From Terrisporobacter sp. (lineage in GTDB: Bacteria; Bacillota_A; Clostridia; Peptostreptococcales; Peptostreptococcaceae), in the NCBI GenBank assembly GCA_029851945.1, contig JARKUZ010000048.1, positions 1 through 23,753 on the forward strand: 23,753 nucleotides of DNA, given 5' to 3'. Shown in pieces: positions 14,616 to 23,186 of the stretch. The position numbers and the translations under genes are program-made. The notes beneath the pieces were generated by a model. That model had not been told where the DNA came from. It ran no database searches and saw nothing but the letters and a program-made list of their open reading frames with translations. Numbering within the stretch: the first letter of the stretch is position 1; each line of letters begins with the position of its first letter.

Positions 14616-16829
14616 ATGATTTCAAATAATAAAAAGATAATAAATAATAAATGGTTATATAGCGAGGATATTAATAAGGATTTTATAACTGTAAATTTAC
14701 CACATACTAATAAAGAAGTTCCTTACAACTACTTTGATGAAAAATCATGTCAATTTATTTCATATTATAAAAAGTATATCAAAGTTGAGGATAATGATAA
14801 AAGAATCTTTTTAAACTTTGAAGGTGTTATGACTGCTTTTAAATTATATATAAATGGAAATGAAGTAGGAGAATATAAAGGGGGGTATATTCCCCACTTT
14901 ATTGAAATAACATCTTATATTGATTTCAATAAACAAAATGAAATATTTGTAGAAGTAGATTCAACAGAAAGAGAAGATATACCACCTTTTGGTGGAGTAA
15001 TTGATTACTTAACTTTTGGTGGAATATATAGAGATGTTTCCTTATATGAGTTAAATAATTGTTTTATAGAAAATATTCTATATAAATATGAAGTTAGTAA
15101 TATTAAAGATGGAATTGGTAATGTAAAAGTATCTCCTAAAGTTCTAATTAATAATAAATTAGGAAAAGGGAAATATGAATTAAGTTTTACTATAAATAAT
15201 GTTAATAAAAATATATCTATTGATATTTTAGATAATTCCAATTGGTATGAAATAGAGAGCTTTGATATAGGTGAAGTAAAATTATGGTCAATTGAAGAAC
15301 CAAACTTATATATAGCTAACTGTAATTTAATAAAAGAAAATGAATCATTAGATGAGAATAATATTTCACTAGGATTTAGAGAGTTAATAATTGAAAATAA
15401 TGGATTATTTATAAATGGAGAAAAAGTCAAGGTTTTTGGATTAAATAGACATCAGTCATACCCTTATGTTGGATATGCAATGCCAAAGAGAGTTCAAGAA
15501 AAAGATGTAGATATATTAAAAGATGAATTAGCTTTAAATTTAGTTAGAACATCTCATTATCCACAATCACCTTATTTCTTAAATAAATGTGATGAAAAAG
15601 GATTATTAGTCTTTGAAGAAATACCGGGATGGCAATTTGTAAGTGAAAGAAAAGATTGGAGAGAGCAAGTTTTAAGTGATGTTGAAGGAATGATTTTAAG
15701 AGATTATAATCATCCATCAATAATTACTTGGGGTGTGAGAATAAATGAATCTTTTGATGATCATGAATTATATACGGCAACTAATGCATTAGCTAGAACA
15801 TTAGATAATACTAGAAAAACATCAGGAGTAAGATTTATTGAGAAAAGTGAACTTCTTGAAGACATATATACAATGAATGATTTTATACATTGGGGTGGAG
15901 AAATAGTTTTAAGAACTAGAGAAGATGTCACTGGATTAAAAGAAGAGGTACCATATTTAATAACTGAGTTCTGTGGTCATATTTATCCAACAAAGAAGTT
16001 TGATCAAGAAGAAAGATTAATTGAACATACATTAAGACATGGAAGAGTCATAAGTAAGGCTAGAACTTCTGATGAATATCTTGGAGCCATAGGATGGTGT
16101 GCATTTGATTATAATACACATTATGATTTTGGTTCAGGAGATAGAATTTGTTATCATGGTGTAATGGATATGTTTAGAATTCCCAAAATGGCGGCAAGTA
16201 TATATAAGAGTCAACAAGATCAAGAAAAGGGAGCTGTACTTGAACCTTTAACTTATTGGGCTAGAGGTGAAAGAAATAGAGGAATAGTATTCCCAGTATA
16301 TGTTTGTACAAACTGTGATAAAATAGAATTAAGATTTAATGAAAAGGTTATTGGAAAGTTTAGTAGAAATGAAGATACTGTTGAGGAGAATCTAAAGAAT
16401 CTTAAATATCCACCAATAAAGGTTTATGGAAATGGTGGAGAATGGGGAGCAGCGTGGAATGGTGCAGAATTTATAGGATACATAAATGGAAAAGCTGTTA
16501 TTAAAAAGAAATTTTGTGTAAATCCTATAGTAAGTGATTTAAATGTTTCAATAGATGATAGTGATTTAAATGGAAATGAATATGATGCAACAAGAGTAGT
16601 AGTAAAAGCTGTTGATGAAGAAGGAAATATTTTACCTTATATAACAGGATCAATATATGTAGAATGTGATGGAGATATTAAGGTTATAGGACCTAATAAT
16701 ATTTCTTTAATTGGAGGAAGTATAGCTTTTTGGGTTAAAACTTTAGGGGAATTCAAAGAGAGTGATGCAAAAATAAAAATAAGTAGCACTTTTAATATTA
16801 GTAAAGAATTATCTGTAAAGATAAAATAA
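14616..16829 (+). CDS. Cytoplasmic glycoside hydrolase family 2 enzyme (beta-galactosidase/beta-glucuronidase-like)
   Basis: A 737-residue GH2 enzyme that removes a non-reducing beta-linked sugar with retention. Order: jelly-roll sugar-binding domain (about 1-150, with the family's FGGIYRDV), immunoglobulin-like domain (about 155-255), catalytic barrel beginning at FINGEKVKVFGLNRHQ, and a C-terminal extension of about 200 residues. The acid/base is E378 in ITWGVRINES and the likely nucleophile E451 in LITEFCGH, so the active site is complete. No signal peptide is present. Beta-galactosidase is favoured because the neighbours suggest a Gal/HexNAc glycan; I do not see the Asn-x-Lys uronate-recognition motif expected of beta-glucuronidases, but that was a visual search only. 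It is co-transcribed with the sulfatase before it and the GH20 gene 40 bases after it. Confidence 0.9.
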   Translation: MISNNKKIINNKWLYSEDINKDFITVNLPHTNKEVPYNYFDEKSCQFISYYKKYIKVEDNDKRIFLNFEGVMTAFKLYINGNEVGEYKGGYIPHFIEITSYIDFNKQNEIFVEVDSTEREDIPPFGGVIDYLTFGGIYRDVSLYELNNCFIENILYKYEVSNIKDGIGNVKVSPKVLINNKLGKGKYELSFTINNVNKNISIDILDNSNWYEIESFDIGEVKLWSIEEPNLYIANCNLIKENESLDENNISLGFRELIIENNGLFINGEKVKVFGLNRHQSYPYVGYAMPKRVQEKDVDILKDELALNLVRTSHYPQSPYFLNKCDEKGLLVFEEIPGWQFVSERKDWREQVLSDVEGMILRDYNHPSIITWGVRINESFDDHELYTATNALARTLDNTRKTSGVRFIEKSELLEDIYTMNDFIHWGGEIVLRTREDVTGLKEEVPYLITEFCGHIYPTKKFDQEERLIEHTLRHGRVISKARTSDEYLGAIGWCAFDYNTHYDFGSGDRICYHGVMDMFRIPKMAASIYKSQQDQEKGAVLEPLTYWARGERNRGIVFPVYVCTNCDKIELRFNEKVIGKFSRNEDTVEENLKNLKYPPIKVYGNGGEWGAAWNGAEFIGYINGKAVIKKKFCVNPIVSDLNVSIDDSDLNGNEYDATRVVVKAVDEEGNILPYITGSIYVECDGDIKVIGPNNISLIGGSIAFWVKTLGEFKESDAKIKISSTFNISKELSVKIK

Positions 16830-16869
16830 TTAAAATTTTTAATTATTTAGTATTAATGAGGTGAAGGTA

Positions 16870-18768
16870 GTGAAGGTTAATTTAATAGGATTATCAGAAG
16901 AAATACTAAAAGGAGTTAATGAATTAAATAAGGTTATCTCTATAGAACTATCAGATGAAGGTGAAAGTGTAAATGTAAGCACTTTAGATGAGAGTTCTAA
17001 AAATGCAATAGAAATAAAAAGAGGAAATGAAAATTATATAAAGTATAAGGAAAAGCATCATTTCTTTAGAGCTCTAGGATTATATATACAGTTATCTAAA
17101 AATGGGACATGTAGTTTTGAAAGAAATGAAAAAGTATATATAGAGTCAGTTGGAACTATGATAGATGCATCAAGAAATGCTGTATATAAAGTTGAGGAAG
17201 TTAAAAAGATCTTAATTAATATGAGCTTAATGGGACAAAATAGATGTATGCTTTATACTGAGGATACTTATGAAGTTGATGGATATAAGTATTTTGGATA
17301 TTTAAGAGGTAAATATACAAAGGAAGAATTAAGAGAAATAGATGATTTTGCATATTCATTAGGTATTGAAGTAATTCCATGTATTCAAACATTAGCACAT
17401 TTAAAACAAACTTTAAGATGGGACTATGGAAATAATATTAAAGATACTCAAGATGTACTTTTAATAGGTGAAGAAAAGACATATGATTTTATTGAAGCTA
17501 TGATATCTTCAGTAAGAAGTGTATTTAGAAGTAAGAATATTCATATAGGAATGGATGAAGCTTTTGATTTAGGAAGAGGAGAATATTTAACTAGAAATGG
17601 ATATGTTTCTCATAAAGAATTAATGATAAAACATTTAAATAAAGTATGTGAAATAACTAAGAAATATGATTTTAATCCAATGATATGGGATGATATGTTC
17701 TTAAGATCTGGAGCGCCTAATGGTGGATATTATGATGTTAACGCTGTTATTACAAAAGATATAGCAGATAATATTCCAGAAGAAGTTTCTTTAGTATATT
17801 GGGATTACTATACTGATGATGAAGAGAAGTATAGTAAACTTTTAGATATAAGAAAAGCATTTAATAATAAAATAATTTTTGCTGGAGGATGCTGGAGATG
17901 GGAAGGATATTCACCAACATACTCTAGAACATTTATTACTACAAATGCAGCTTTAAGTCAATGTAAAAAGAAAGGCATAAACGAAGTATTTGCTACAGCA
18001 TGGGGAGATGATGGTTCAGAAACTCCAATCAATGCAATAGTGTTAGGATTAATTCTTTTTAGTGAACATGGATATTGCCAAGATGTAGATGATAATTGGT
18101 TAAATGAAAGATGTGAATTCTTAACTGGTTTATCTATGGATGATTTTACTTGCTTAGAGGATTTAGATTTAATACCAACAGTTAAAAAACCAAATGTTCT
18201 TTCATTAAATCCTTCAAAATATTTAATGTTCCAAGACATACTTCTAGGAGCCTTTGATAAGCATATTGAAGGATTAAATTTAAAAGAGTATTATGAAACT
18301 TTAGCAGAGAAATATGCAAGTATTGCAAGCAAGACTGAAACTTATAAGAATATGTATGATATGTACGCTAATTTAAGTAAATTTTTATCACTAAAATCAG
18401 AAATTGGATTAGATATAACAAAGGCTTATTTATCAGATAATAAGGTAGAGTTAAAAAATATAGTAGAAGTTGTTCTTCCACAATTAAAGGAAAGTTTAAT
18501 TGTATTCCATGATAGTGTTAGAAAGCTATGGTACAACGAATGTAAAGGTCAGGGGTTTGAAGTTACAGATATAAGACTAGGTGGAGTAATGGAAAGAATA
18601 AAGTCAACAACTTATAGATTAAACCAATATTTAAATAGTGAAATAAATAAAATAGAAGAATTAGAAGAAGAGAGATTATATTTCTCAGAAAATATATCAG
18701 ATGAATGTAAGCAACTAAGCTTTAATCAATATCAAAGAATTGCAACACAAAGTATATTAAGTTGGTAA
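16870..18768 (+). CDS. Cytoplasmic GH20 exo-beta-N-acetylhexosaminidase
   Basis: A 632-residue GH20 enzyme removing terminal beta-GlcNAc or beta-GalNAc. After an N-terminal alpha/beta domain (about 1-95) the barrel shows the catalytic pair in HIGMDEAFDLG, D229 polarising the acetamido group and E230 as acid/base. The overall length, lack of signal peptide and MDEA motif resemble the intracellular GH20C hexosaminidase of Streptococcus pneumoniae; that similarity is from memory. The start is probably GTG 16870, because GAGGTG (16858-16863) is then properly spaced; an in-frame GTG at 16861 has no site. The C-terminal 200 residues are mostly helical. With the GH2 enzyme it would take apart Gal-HexNAc units after desulfation. 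Confidence 0.92.
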   Translation: MKVNLIGLSEEILKGVNELNKVISIELSDEGESVNVSTLDESSKNAIEIKRGNENYIKYKEKHHFFRALGLYIQLSKNGTCSFERNEKVYIESVGTMIDASRNAVYKVEEVKKILINMSLMGQNRCMLYTEDTYEVDGYKYFGYLRGKYTKEELREIDDFAYSLGIEVIPCIQTLAHLKQTLRWDYGNNIKDTQDVLLIGEEKTYDFIEAMISSVRSVFRSKNIHIGMDEAFDLGRGEYLTRNGYVSHKELMIKHLNKVCEITKKYDFNPMIWDDMFLRSGAPNGGYYDVNAVITKDIADNIPEEVSLVYWDYYTDDEEKYSKLLDIRKAFNNKIIFAGGCWRWEGYSPTYSRTFITTNAALSQCKKKGINEVFATAWGDDGSETPINAIVLGLILFSEHGYCQDVDDNWLNERCEFLTGLSMDDFTCLEDLDLIPTVKKPNVLSLNPSKYLMFQDILLGAFDKHIEGLNLKEYYETLAEKYASIASKTETYKNMYDMYANLSKFLSLKSEIGLDITKAYLSDNKVELKNIVEVVLPQLKESLIVFHDSVRKLWYNECKGQGFEVTDIRLGGVMERIKSTTYRLNQYLNSEINKIEELEEERLYFSENISDECKQLSFNQYQRIATQSILSW

Positions 18769-18801
18769 TTTAAATATATTATTTCTATTTATATTATATG
18801 G

Positions 18802-18841
18802 TGGCTATAAGTTAAAAAAAACTTGTAGCCATTAGATTTTT
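18802..18841 (+). terminator. Internal stem-loop with weak T-tract between GH20 and second sulfatase genes
   Basis: TGGCTATAAGTT (18802-18813) pairs with AACTTGTAGCCA (18820-18831) over 12 base pairs with one U-G and a loop of six A. A short T-run (ATTTTT, to 18841) starts five bases later. It could be a leaky terminator or attenuator that lowers expression of the last two genes, or a processing site; the ribosome binding site of the next gene begins immediately after. Confidence 0.55.
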
Positions 18842-18856
18842 GAGAGGTGTGTAAAA

Positions 18857-20428
18857 ATGAATAAAAAAATAAATATATTATTTATAACTAGTGATCAACA
18901 ACACTGGAATACTATAGGTAAGTATAATAAAGAAATTAAAACACCAAACTTAGATAAACTATGTGAAGAAGGAACTATATTTACTAGATCATATTGTCCA
19001 AATCCAACATGTACTCCTTCAAGAGCATCTATGATTACAGGGAAATATCCAAGTCAACATGGTGCTTGGAGTTTAGGGACTAAGTTACCAGAAAGTGAAT
19101 TAACATTAGGAGAAATACTAAGTAATAATGGTTATAAAACATCTTTAATAGGAAAGGCACATTTTCAACCATTAGTATCAACAGAGGAATATCCATCGTT
19201 AGAGTCTTATCCAATATTACAAGATTTAGAGTTTTGGAAAAACTATAAAGAACCATTTTATGGATTTGATCATTGCGAATTGGCTAGAAATCATACTAAT
19301 GAAGCTCATGTTGGTCAGCATTATGCAATATGGTTACAAGAAAAGGGCTGTGAAAACTGGAAAGATTACTTTTTAGCACCAACAGGTAATATGGATCCTG
19401 ATGTTTACAAGAGAATAGAGAGAATAGCAGGAGAAAAAGATGGATTTGAAAATTGTGAAAGAAACTGGGGAACATGGGATATACCAGAAGAATATCATTA
19501 TAATGCGTGGATAGCTGAAAGAACTAATGCAAAATTAGAAGAGTTCAAGAATAATGATGAACCATTTTTCTTATGGAGTTCATTTTTCGATCCACATCCT
19601 GAATATTTTGTTCCAGAACCTTGGGCATCTATGTATAATCCTGAGGATATAACACTACCACATTTAGTGGAAGGAGAGCATGAAAAAAATCCTCCACATT
19701 TTAAAATGACTCAAGAAGAAGCTCCAGATTTTTCTTCATATAATTTATCTGGCTTTGGAGTTCATGGTTTTCATTCTCATGCTCAAAAGCCAGAAGATAT
19801 ACGAAAAGATATTGGATTATACTACGGAATGATTAGTATGATGGACAAGTACATTGGAAAAATACTAGATAAGTTAAAAGAATTAAATTTAGAAGAAAAT
19901 ACAATTGTAGTTTTTACATCAGACCATGGCCATTTCTTTGGACAACATGGATTGATAAGAAAAGGTCCATTTCATTATGAAGATATGATAAAAGTACCAT
20001 TTATAACTAAGTTTAAAAATAACATACCAAACAATACTGTTAATAATTCAATGCAATCACTTGTTGATTTAATGCCAACATTTTTAAGCTTTTTAGGATA
20101 TGATATACCAAGAACTATATCAGGGGTAGATCAAAAAGAAGTATGGTGTGGTCATAAGGAAAGTGCAAGAGAACATATAATTGTTGAAAATAGGCATGAA
20201 GACATATCTATGAATTTAAGAACTTATGTAGATGATAGATACAAGATAACTGTTTATTTTGGACAAGAGTATGGTGAATTATTTGATTTACTAAATGATC
20301 CTAATGAAATTAATAATTTGTGGGATAATGAAAACTATAAAGAGTTAAAAATTAATTTGCTTTTAAAATATGTATGGGCAGAACTTGAAAAGGAACCAAT
20401 GTGGATGCCACGTATTAGGCATGCTTAG
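18857..20428 (+). CDS. Second cytoplasmic Cys-type sulfatase (S1 family)
   Basis: A 523-residue sulfatase, clearly different from the one at 13101. The formylglycine motif CTPSRASMITGK places the modifiable cysteine at C52; metal and active-site residues include D13 in TSDQQHW, D356 and H357 in TSDHGHFFG, and the lysines of LIGKAHF and FHYEDMIKVPF. The N-terminus goes straight into the first core strand (INILFITSDQQ), so it is not exported. The different N-terminal metal motif (DQQ rather than DLD) and the large insert around residues 150-200 point to another sulfatase subfamily, hence probably another sulfate position. GAGAGGTG at 18842-18849 is the ribosome binding site. The gene follows a stem-loop and may be transcribed at a lower level than the genes before it. 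Confidence 0.94.
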   Translation: MNKKINILFITSDQQHWNTIGKYNKEIKTPNLDKLCEEGTIFTRSYCPNPTCTPSRASMITGKYPSQHGAWSLGTKLPESELTLGEILSNNGYKTSLIGKAHFQPLVSTEEYPSLESYPILQDLEFWKNYKEPFYGFDHCELARNHTNEAHVGQHYAIWLQEKGCENWKDYFLAPTGNMDPDVYKRIERIAGEKDGFENCERNWGTWDIPEEYHYNAWIAERTNAKLEEFKNNDEPFFLWSSFFDPHPEYFVPEPWASMYNPEDITLPHLVEGEHEKNPPHFKMTQEEAPDFSSYNLSGFGVHGFHSHAQKPEDIRKDIGLYYGMISMMDKYIGKILDKLKELNLEENTIVVFTSDHGHFFGQHGLIRKGPFHYEDMIKVPFITKFKNNIPNNTVNNSMQSLVDLMPTFLSFLGYDIPRTISGVDQKEVWCGHKESAREHIIVENRHEDISMNLRTYVDDRYKITVYFGQEYGELFDLLNDPNEINNLWDNENYKELKINLLLKYVWAELEKEPMWMPRIRHA

Positions 20429-20557
20429 GGAATTTTTTCTATAAGTCCATAAACTTAAGTAAAGAATTGATGGTGAATTAAATACAAGAAGAATGGGGAG
20501 ATATGATATCAAAATAAAAAATAAAATTATTAATATGAAAAATAAAGGAGTGTTATT

Positions 20558-21835
20558 ATGAGTTATATTAAGGTAGCAGTGATTGGAGCTGGTTCTAGAG
20601 GAAGACATGCTTATGGAAAGTATATATTAAATAATCAAGATAAAATAAGATATATTGCAGTTGTAGAACCAGATTATGATAAAAGAATCGCATTAGCAAA
20701 GGAACATAATATTCCAGAAGAAATGTGTTTTGAAAATGAAGATATATTTTATGCATTAGGAAAAGTGTGTGATGCTGTTATAGTTTCACATCAAGATAAA
20801 CAACATTACAATACTACAATTAAAGCACTTAACTTAGGGTATGATGTATTACTTGAAAAACCTATGACACCAGATGCAAAAGAATGCATGGATTTAGAAG
20901 TCTGCGCTAAGAAAAATAAAGTTAATTTAATGGTTTGTCATGTTTTAAGATATACAAAATTCTTTGAAAAGATCAAGCAGTTAGTAGAAGAGAAGGTTAT
21001 TGGTGATTTAGTAGGCTTTGATCATAGGGAGAATATTGGACATTATCATATGGCTCATAGCTTTGTAAGAGGTAATTGGAGAAATGCTAGTGAAACATCA
21101 CCACTTATATTAGCAAAAACATGTCATGATATGGATATTATTACTTGGCTTGTAGATGATGAATGTACAGCAGTTTATTCAAGTGGTGATTTAAGTTATT
21201 TTAATAAGAATAATGCCCCAGAAGGAAGCTCAAAGAAATGTTTAGATTGTAAGTTTAAAGAGGAGTGTATATTTTCAGCAAAGAAGGTATACTTAGATAG
21301 ATGTAATGATGTATGGCCAATCAATACGTTATGTGCAAATCCTACTTATGATAATGTAAAGGCGATTTTAGATACAACAAGTTATGGAACATGTGTATGG
21401 AAAGTAGATGACAATGATGTTTGTGACAATCAAGTTTCGGTATTAGAATTTAAAAATGGCGTTAGGGGAACTTTTACAGTAACAGCATTTACTAATAATC
21501 AATTTAGAGAAATAAGTCTTTTTGGAACAAAGGGTTCAATTTATGCAAGTGGATTAACAAATGAAATAATTATTAGAAGGCATATGATTGATGAAAATGC
21601 AGAAACATGTACTTATGCAATTAAACCAGAGAGAACTATTGGAGGTCATAATGGCGGTGATGTTGGACTTATGAATGATTTTGTTAGGTTAGTTAGTGGT
21701 AATACAAAGGAAGTAAGAACTTGTGTTGAACAGTCAATACAATCTCATATTATGTCTTATGCATGTGAAAAATCTAGAGTAGAGAAAAGAAGAATAGAAA
21801 TAGAAAAATTTAAAAATGAAATTAGATTAAGGTAA
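20558..21835 (+). CDS. Gfo/Idh/MocA family NAD(P)-dependent oxidoreductase
   Basis: A 425-residue protein with an N-terminal Rossmann domain (VIGAGSRGRHA near residue 8), the EKP motif containing the likely catalytic lysine K101, and the H190-D191 pair of the C-terminal alpha/beta domain (KTCHDMD). Family members oxidise or reduce sugars and inositols, and some (GH109 and related) cleave glycosidic bonds by an NAD-assisted oxidation-elimination route. Residues 228-249 hold a cysteine cluster (CLDC, then EEC, then DRC) that could bind a metal or iron-sulfur centre. It is the last gene of the cluster, 129 bases after the second sulfatase, and is followed by a strong terminator. AAAGGAG at 20544-20550 is the ribosome binding site. 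A role in processing an unusual or modified sugar is inferred from the neighbours only. Confidence 0.88.
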   Translation: MSYIKVAVIGAGSRGRHAYGKYILNNQDKIRYIAVVEPDYDKRIALAKEHNIPEEMCFENEDIFYALGKVCDAVIVSHQDKQHYNTTIKALNLGYDVLLEKPMTPDAKECMDLEVCAKKNKVNLMVCHVLRYTKFFEKIKQLVEEKVIGDLVGFDHRENIGHYHMAHSFVRGNWRNASETSPLILAKTCHDMDIITWLVDDECTAVYSSGDLSYFNKNNAPEGSSKKCLDCKFKEECIFSAKKVYLDRCNDVWPINTLCANPTYDNVKAILDTTSYGTCVWKVDDNDVCDNQVSVLEFKNGVRGTFTVTAFTNNQFREISLFGTKGSIYASGLTNEIIIRRHMIDENAETCTYAIKPERTIGGHNGGDVGLMNDFVRLVSGNTKEVRTCVEQSIQSHIMSYACEKSRVEKRRIEIEKFKNEIRLR

Positions 21836-21890
21836 TGAAATACTTAGAGATTTATACTACTAATATTAAAGAAATTAATAAGTTTAATTT

Positions 21891-21927
21891 AAAAATAACT
21901 GACTTTTAAGAAGGCAGTTATTTTTTT
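21891..21927 (+). terminator. Intrinsic terminator closing the sulfatase/glycosidase operon
   Basis: AAAAATAACTG (21891-21901) pairs with CAGTTATTTTT (21915-21925), and inside it CTT pairs with AAG after one mismatch. Seven T residues end the stem. It follows the oxidoreductase stop by 55 bases. Confidence 0.88.
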
Positions 21928-22018
21928 GCTTTAATATATTGTTTTTATTAATTTTTTATGATAATATTGTTCGTTGTTTAAAGTTAAATATTTAAAAAAT
22001 AAAAGAAAGAGGGGTTTT

Positions 22019-23035
22019 ATGAAAAAGAAGGTTATATCTAACACTATAATATTTTTAGTGATTTTATTGTTTGTTAAGGGGTTTGAAGTTATATTTGGAT
22101 CAAATAATAGCTTAGTTGGAGTTACTATAATAATATCTATATTAGTATTAATGCAAGAGGATTTAACTAAAAACTTATCTAGTAATTTAATTAAGTTACT
22201 TTTTATGAATTTAATTTCTGGAGTTTTTTCTAATATAGCAACTAATAATATGTATTTAGGTTTAGTACTAAATTTTAGTATTCTATTGCTAATTGGATAT
22301 TCTTTAACTTCTAAACTAAATAAAGTAATGGTTGTGCCTTTTGGTCTGCAATATTTATTTATGTTATATACACCTGTAGAAGGTAGTGATTTTATAAAAA
22401 GGTTAGTAGGTTTAGCAACTGGTGCTATTTTAATAATGCTAGTTCAACTTGTAATTTATAGAGGTAGTAAAAATAATAAGAAGGTTGAAGATAGTGAGGT
22501 TGAAAATACTATAAATAATGAAAATAAAGAGGAAAATGAATACGTAAGAGTATTTAACAAAGTTAATATTCATCATGTAAGAGGAGCTTATGCAATTAGG
22601 ATAGCTTTACTTACTGCTATAGCAGTATTCATAGTAGATTTCTTTAATTTAGCTCAAGGTCGTTGGATAGTATATACGATATTTTCATTAACAGAATTAT
22701 ATTCAGAACATTGTAGAGTAAGATCAAAACAACGTTTACAGGGTACTGTTATAGGTATAATTATAATAATGTTATTATTTGTAGTTATTAAAGATAATAC
22801 TATAAGAGGACTAATAGTATTGCTAGGTGGTTATTTAGATACATATACAACTAATTATAGAGATAAAATTATATGTGTAACTATGTCAGTAGTTGCTTCT
22901 GTTTCATTAACTAATGGAACTATTATAACAGCTATAGAAAGAGTAGGTTATATATGTATAGGAATTATATTAGCTCTTTTGGCTGATAAATTGGTATTTA
23001 ATAAAAAATTAGAATGTGGAGACAAGCTTATATAA
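22019..23035 (+). CDS. FUSC-family (aromatic acid exporter-like) membrane protein
   Basis: A 338-residue membrane protein with two blocks of hydrophobic helices (about 1-155 and 205-330) separated by a charged Glu/Asn/Lys-rich cytoplasmic loop. The second block holds the FUSC-like signature (VRGAYAIRIALLTAIAVF, then GRWIVYTIFS and RLQGTVIGII). Such proteins resemble fusaric-acid or aromatic-acid exporters; the substrate here is unknown. ATG 22019 is preferred over an in-frame TTG at 21974 because GAGGGG (22009-22014) lies just before it, with a rather short spacing of four bases. Terminators on both sides make it a single-gene unit, and nothing ties it to the glycan genes. Confidence 0.8.
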   Translation: MKKKVISNTIIFLVILLFVKGFEVIFGSNNSLVGVTIIISILVLMQEDLTKNLSSNLIKLLFMNLISGVFSNIATNNMYLGLVLNFSILLLIGYSLTSKLNKVMVVPFGLQYLFMLYTPVEGSDFIKRLVGLATGAILIMLVQLVIYRGSKNNKKVEDSEVENTINNENKEENEYVRVFNKVNIHHVRGAYAIRIALLTAIAVFIVDFFNLAQGRWIVYTIFSLTELYSEHCRVRSKQRLQGTVIGIIIIMLLFVVIKDNTIRGLIVLLGGYLDTYTTNYRDKIICVTMSVVASVSLTNGTIITAIERVGYICIGIILALLADKLVFNKKLECGDKLI

Positions 23036-23058
23036 AAGTAGGAGCTTGTCTCTATTTT
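23018..23058 (+). terminator. Intrinsic terminator overlapping the FUSC gene end
   Basis: GAGACAAGCT (23019-23028) pairs with AGCTTGTCTC (23043-23052), ten base pairs, followed by TATTTTTAT. The stop codon of the FUSC gene (23033-23035) lies inside the loop, so the 5' arm is coding sequence. Confidence 0.85.
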
Positions 23059-23104
23059 TATGTTTAGCATGGAATTTAAAATACAAATAGTTAGAGAAAA
23101 AATG

Positions 23105-23133
23105 TTGTATTTTAACAGAAAAGATGATATATT
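23105..23133 (+). promoter_or_regulatory. Candidate promoter of the uracil permease gene
   Basis: TTGTAT (23105-23110) is followed after 17 bases by TATATT (23128-23133), which is preceded by TG one base earlier, giving an extended -10 (TGATATATT). The predicted start near 23140 gives a leader of about 47 bases that contains the hairpin at 23153-23170. Confidence 0.5.
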
Positions 23134-23152
23134 GTATAAAAATACTTTAAAT

Positions 23153-23170
23153 TTAGTTCAGAGAAACTAA
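23153..23170 (+). promoter_or_regulatory. PyrR-like RNA hairpin next to the uracil permease ribosome binding site
   Basis: TTAGTT (23153-23158) pairs with AACTAA (23165-23170) and presents the hexaloop CAGAGA. The PyrR binding-loop consensus ARUCCNGNGAGGYU has hexaloop CNGNGA; here the loop matches exactly, and the two stem positions that differ (C4-G11 and U3-G12 replaced by U-A pairs) keep the pairing. The Shine-Dalgarno AAGGAG (23172-23177) begins one base after the stem. Function is inferred. Confidence 0.45.
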
Positions 23171-23186
23171 GAAGGAGAATGAGAAA

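Noticed and set aside
15005..15430. Minus-strand open frame of 141 codons inside the GH2 gene
   Set aside because: It lies wholly opposite a well-supported GH2 coding region, has no ribosome binding site and encodes low-complexity hydrophobic/serine-rich sequence; an antisense shadow.
20429..20557. Small gene between the second sulfatase and the oxidoreductase
   Set aside because: A GGGGAG-like site precedes an ATG near 20504, but the frame closes after a few codons; treated as non-coding.
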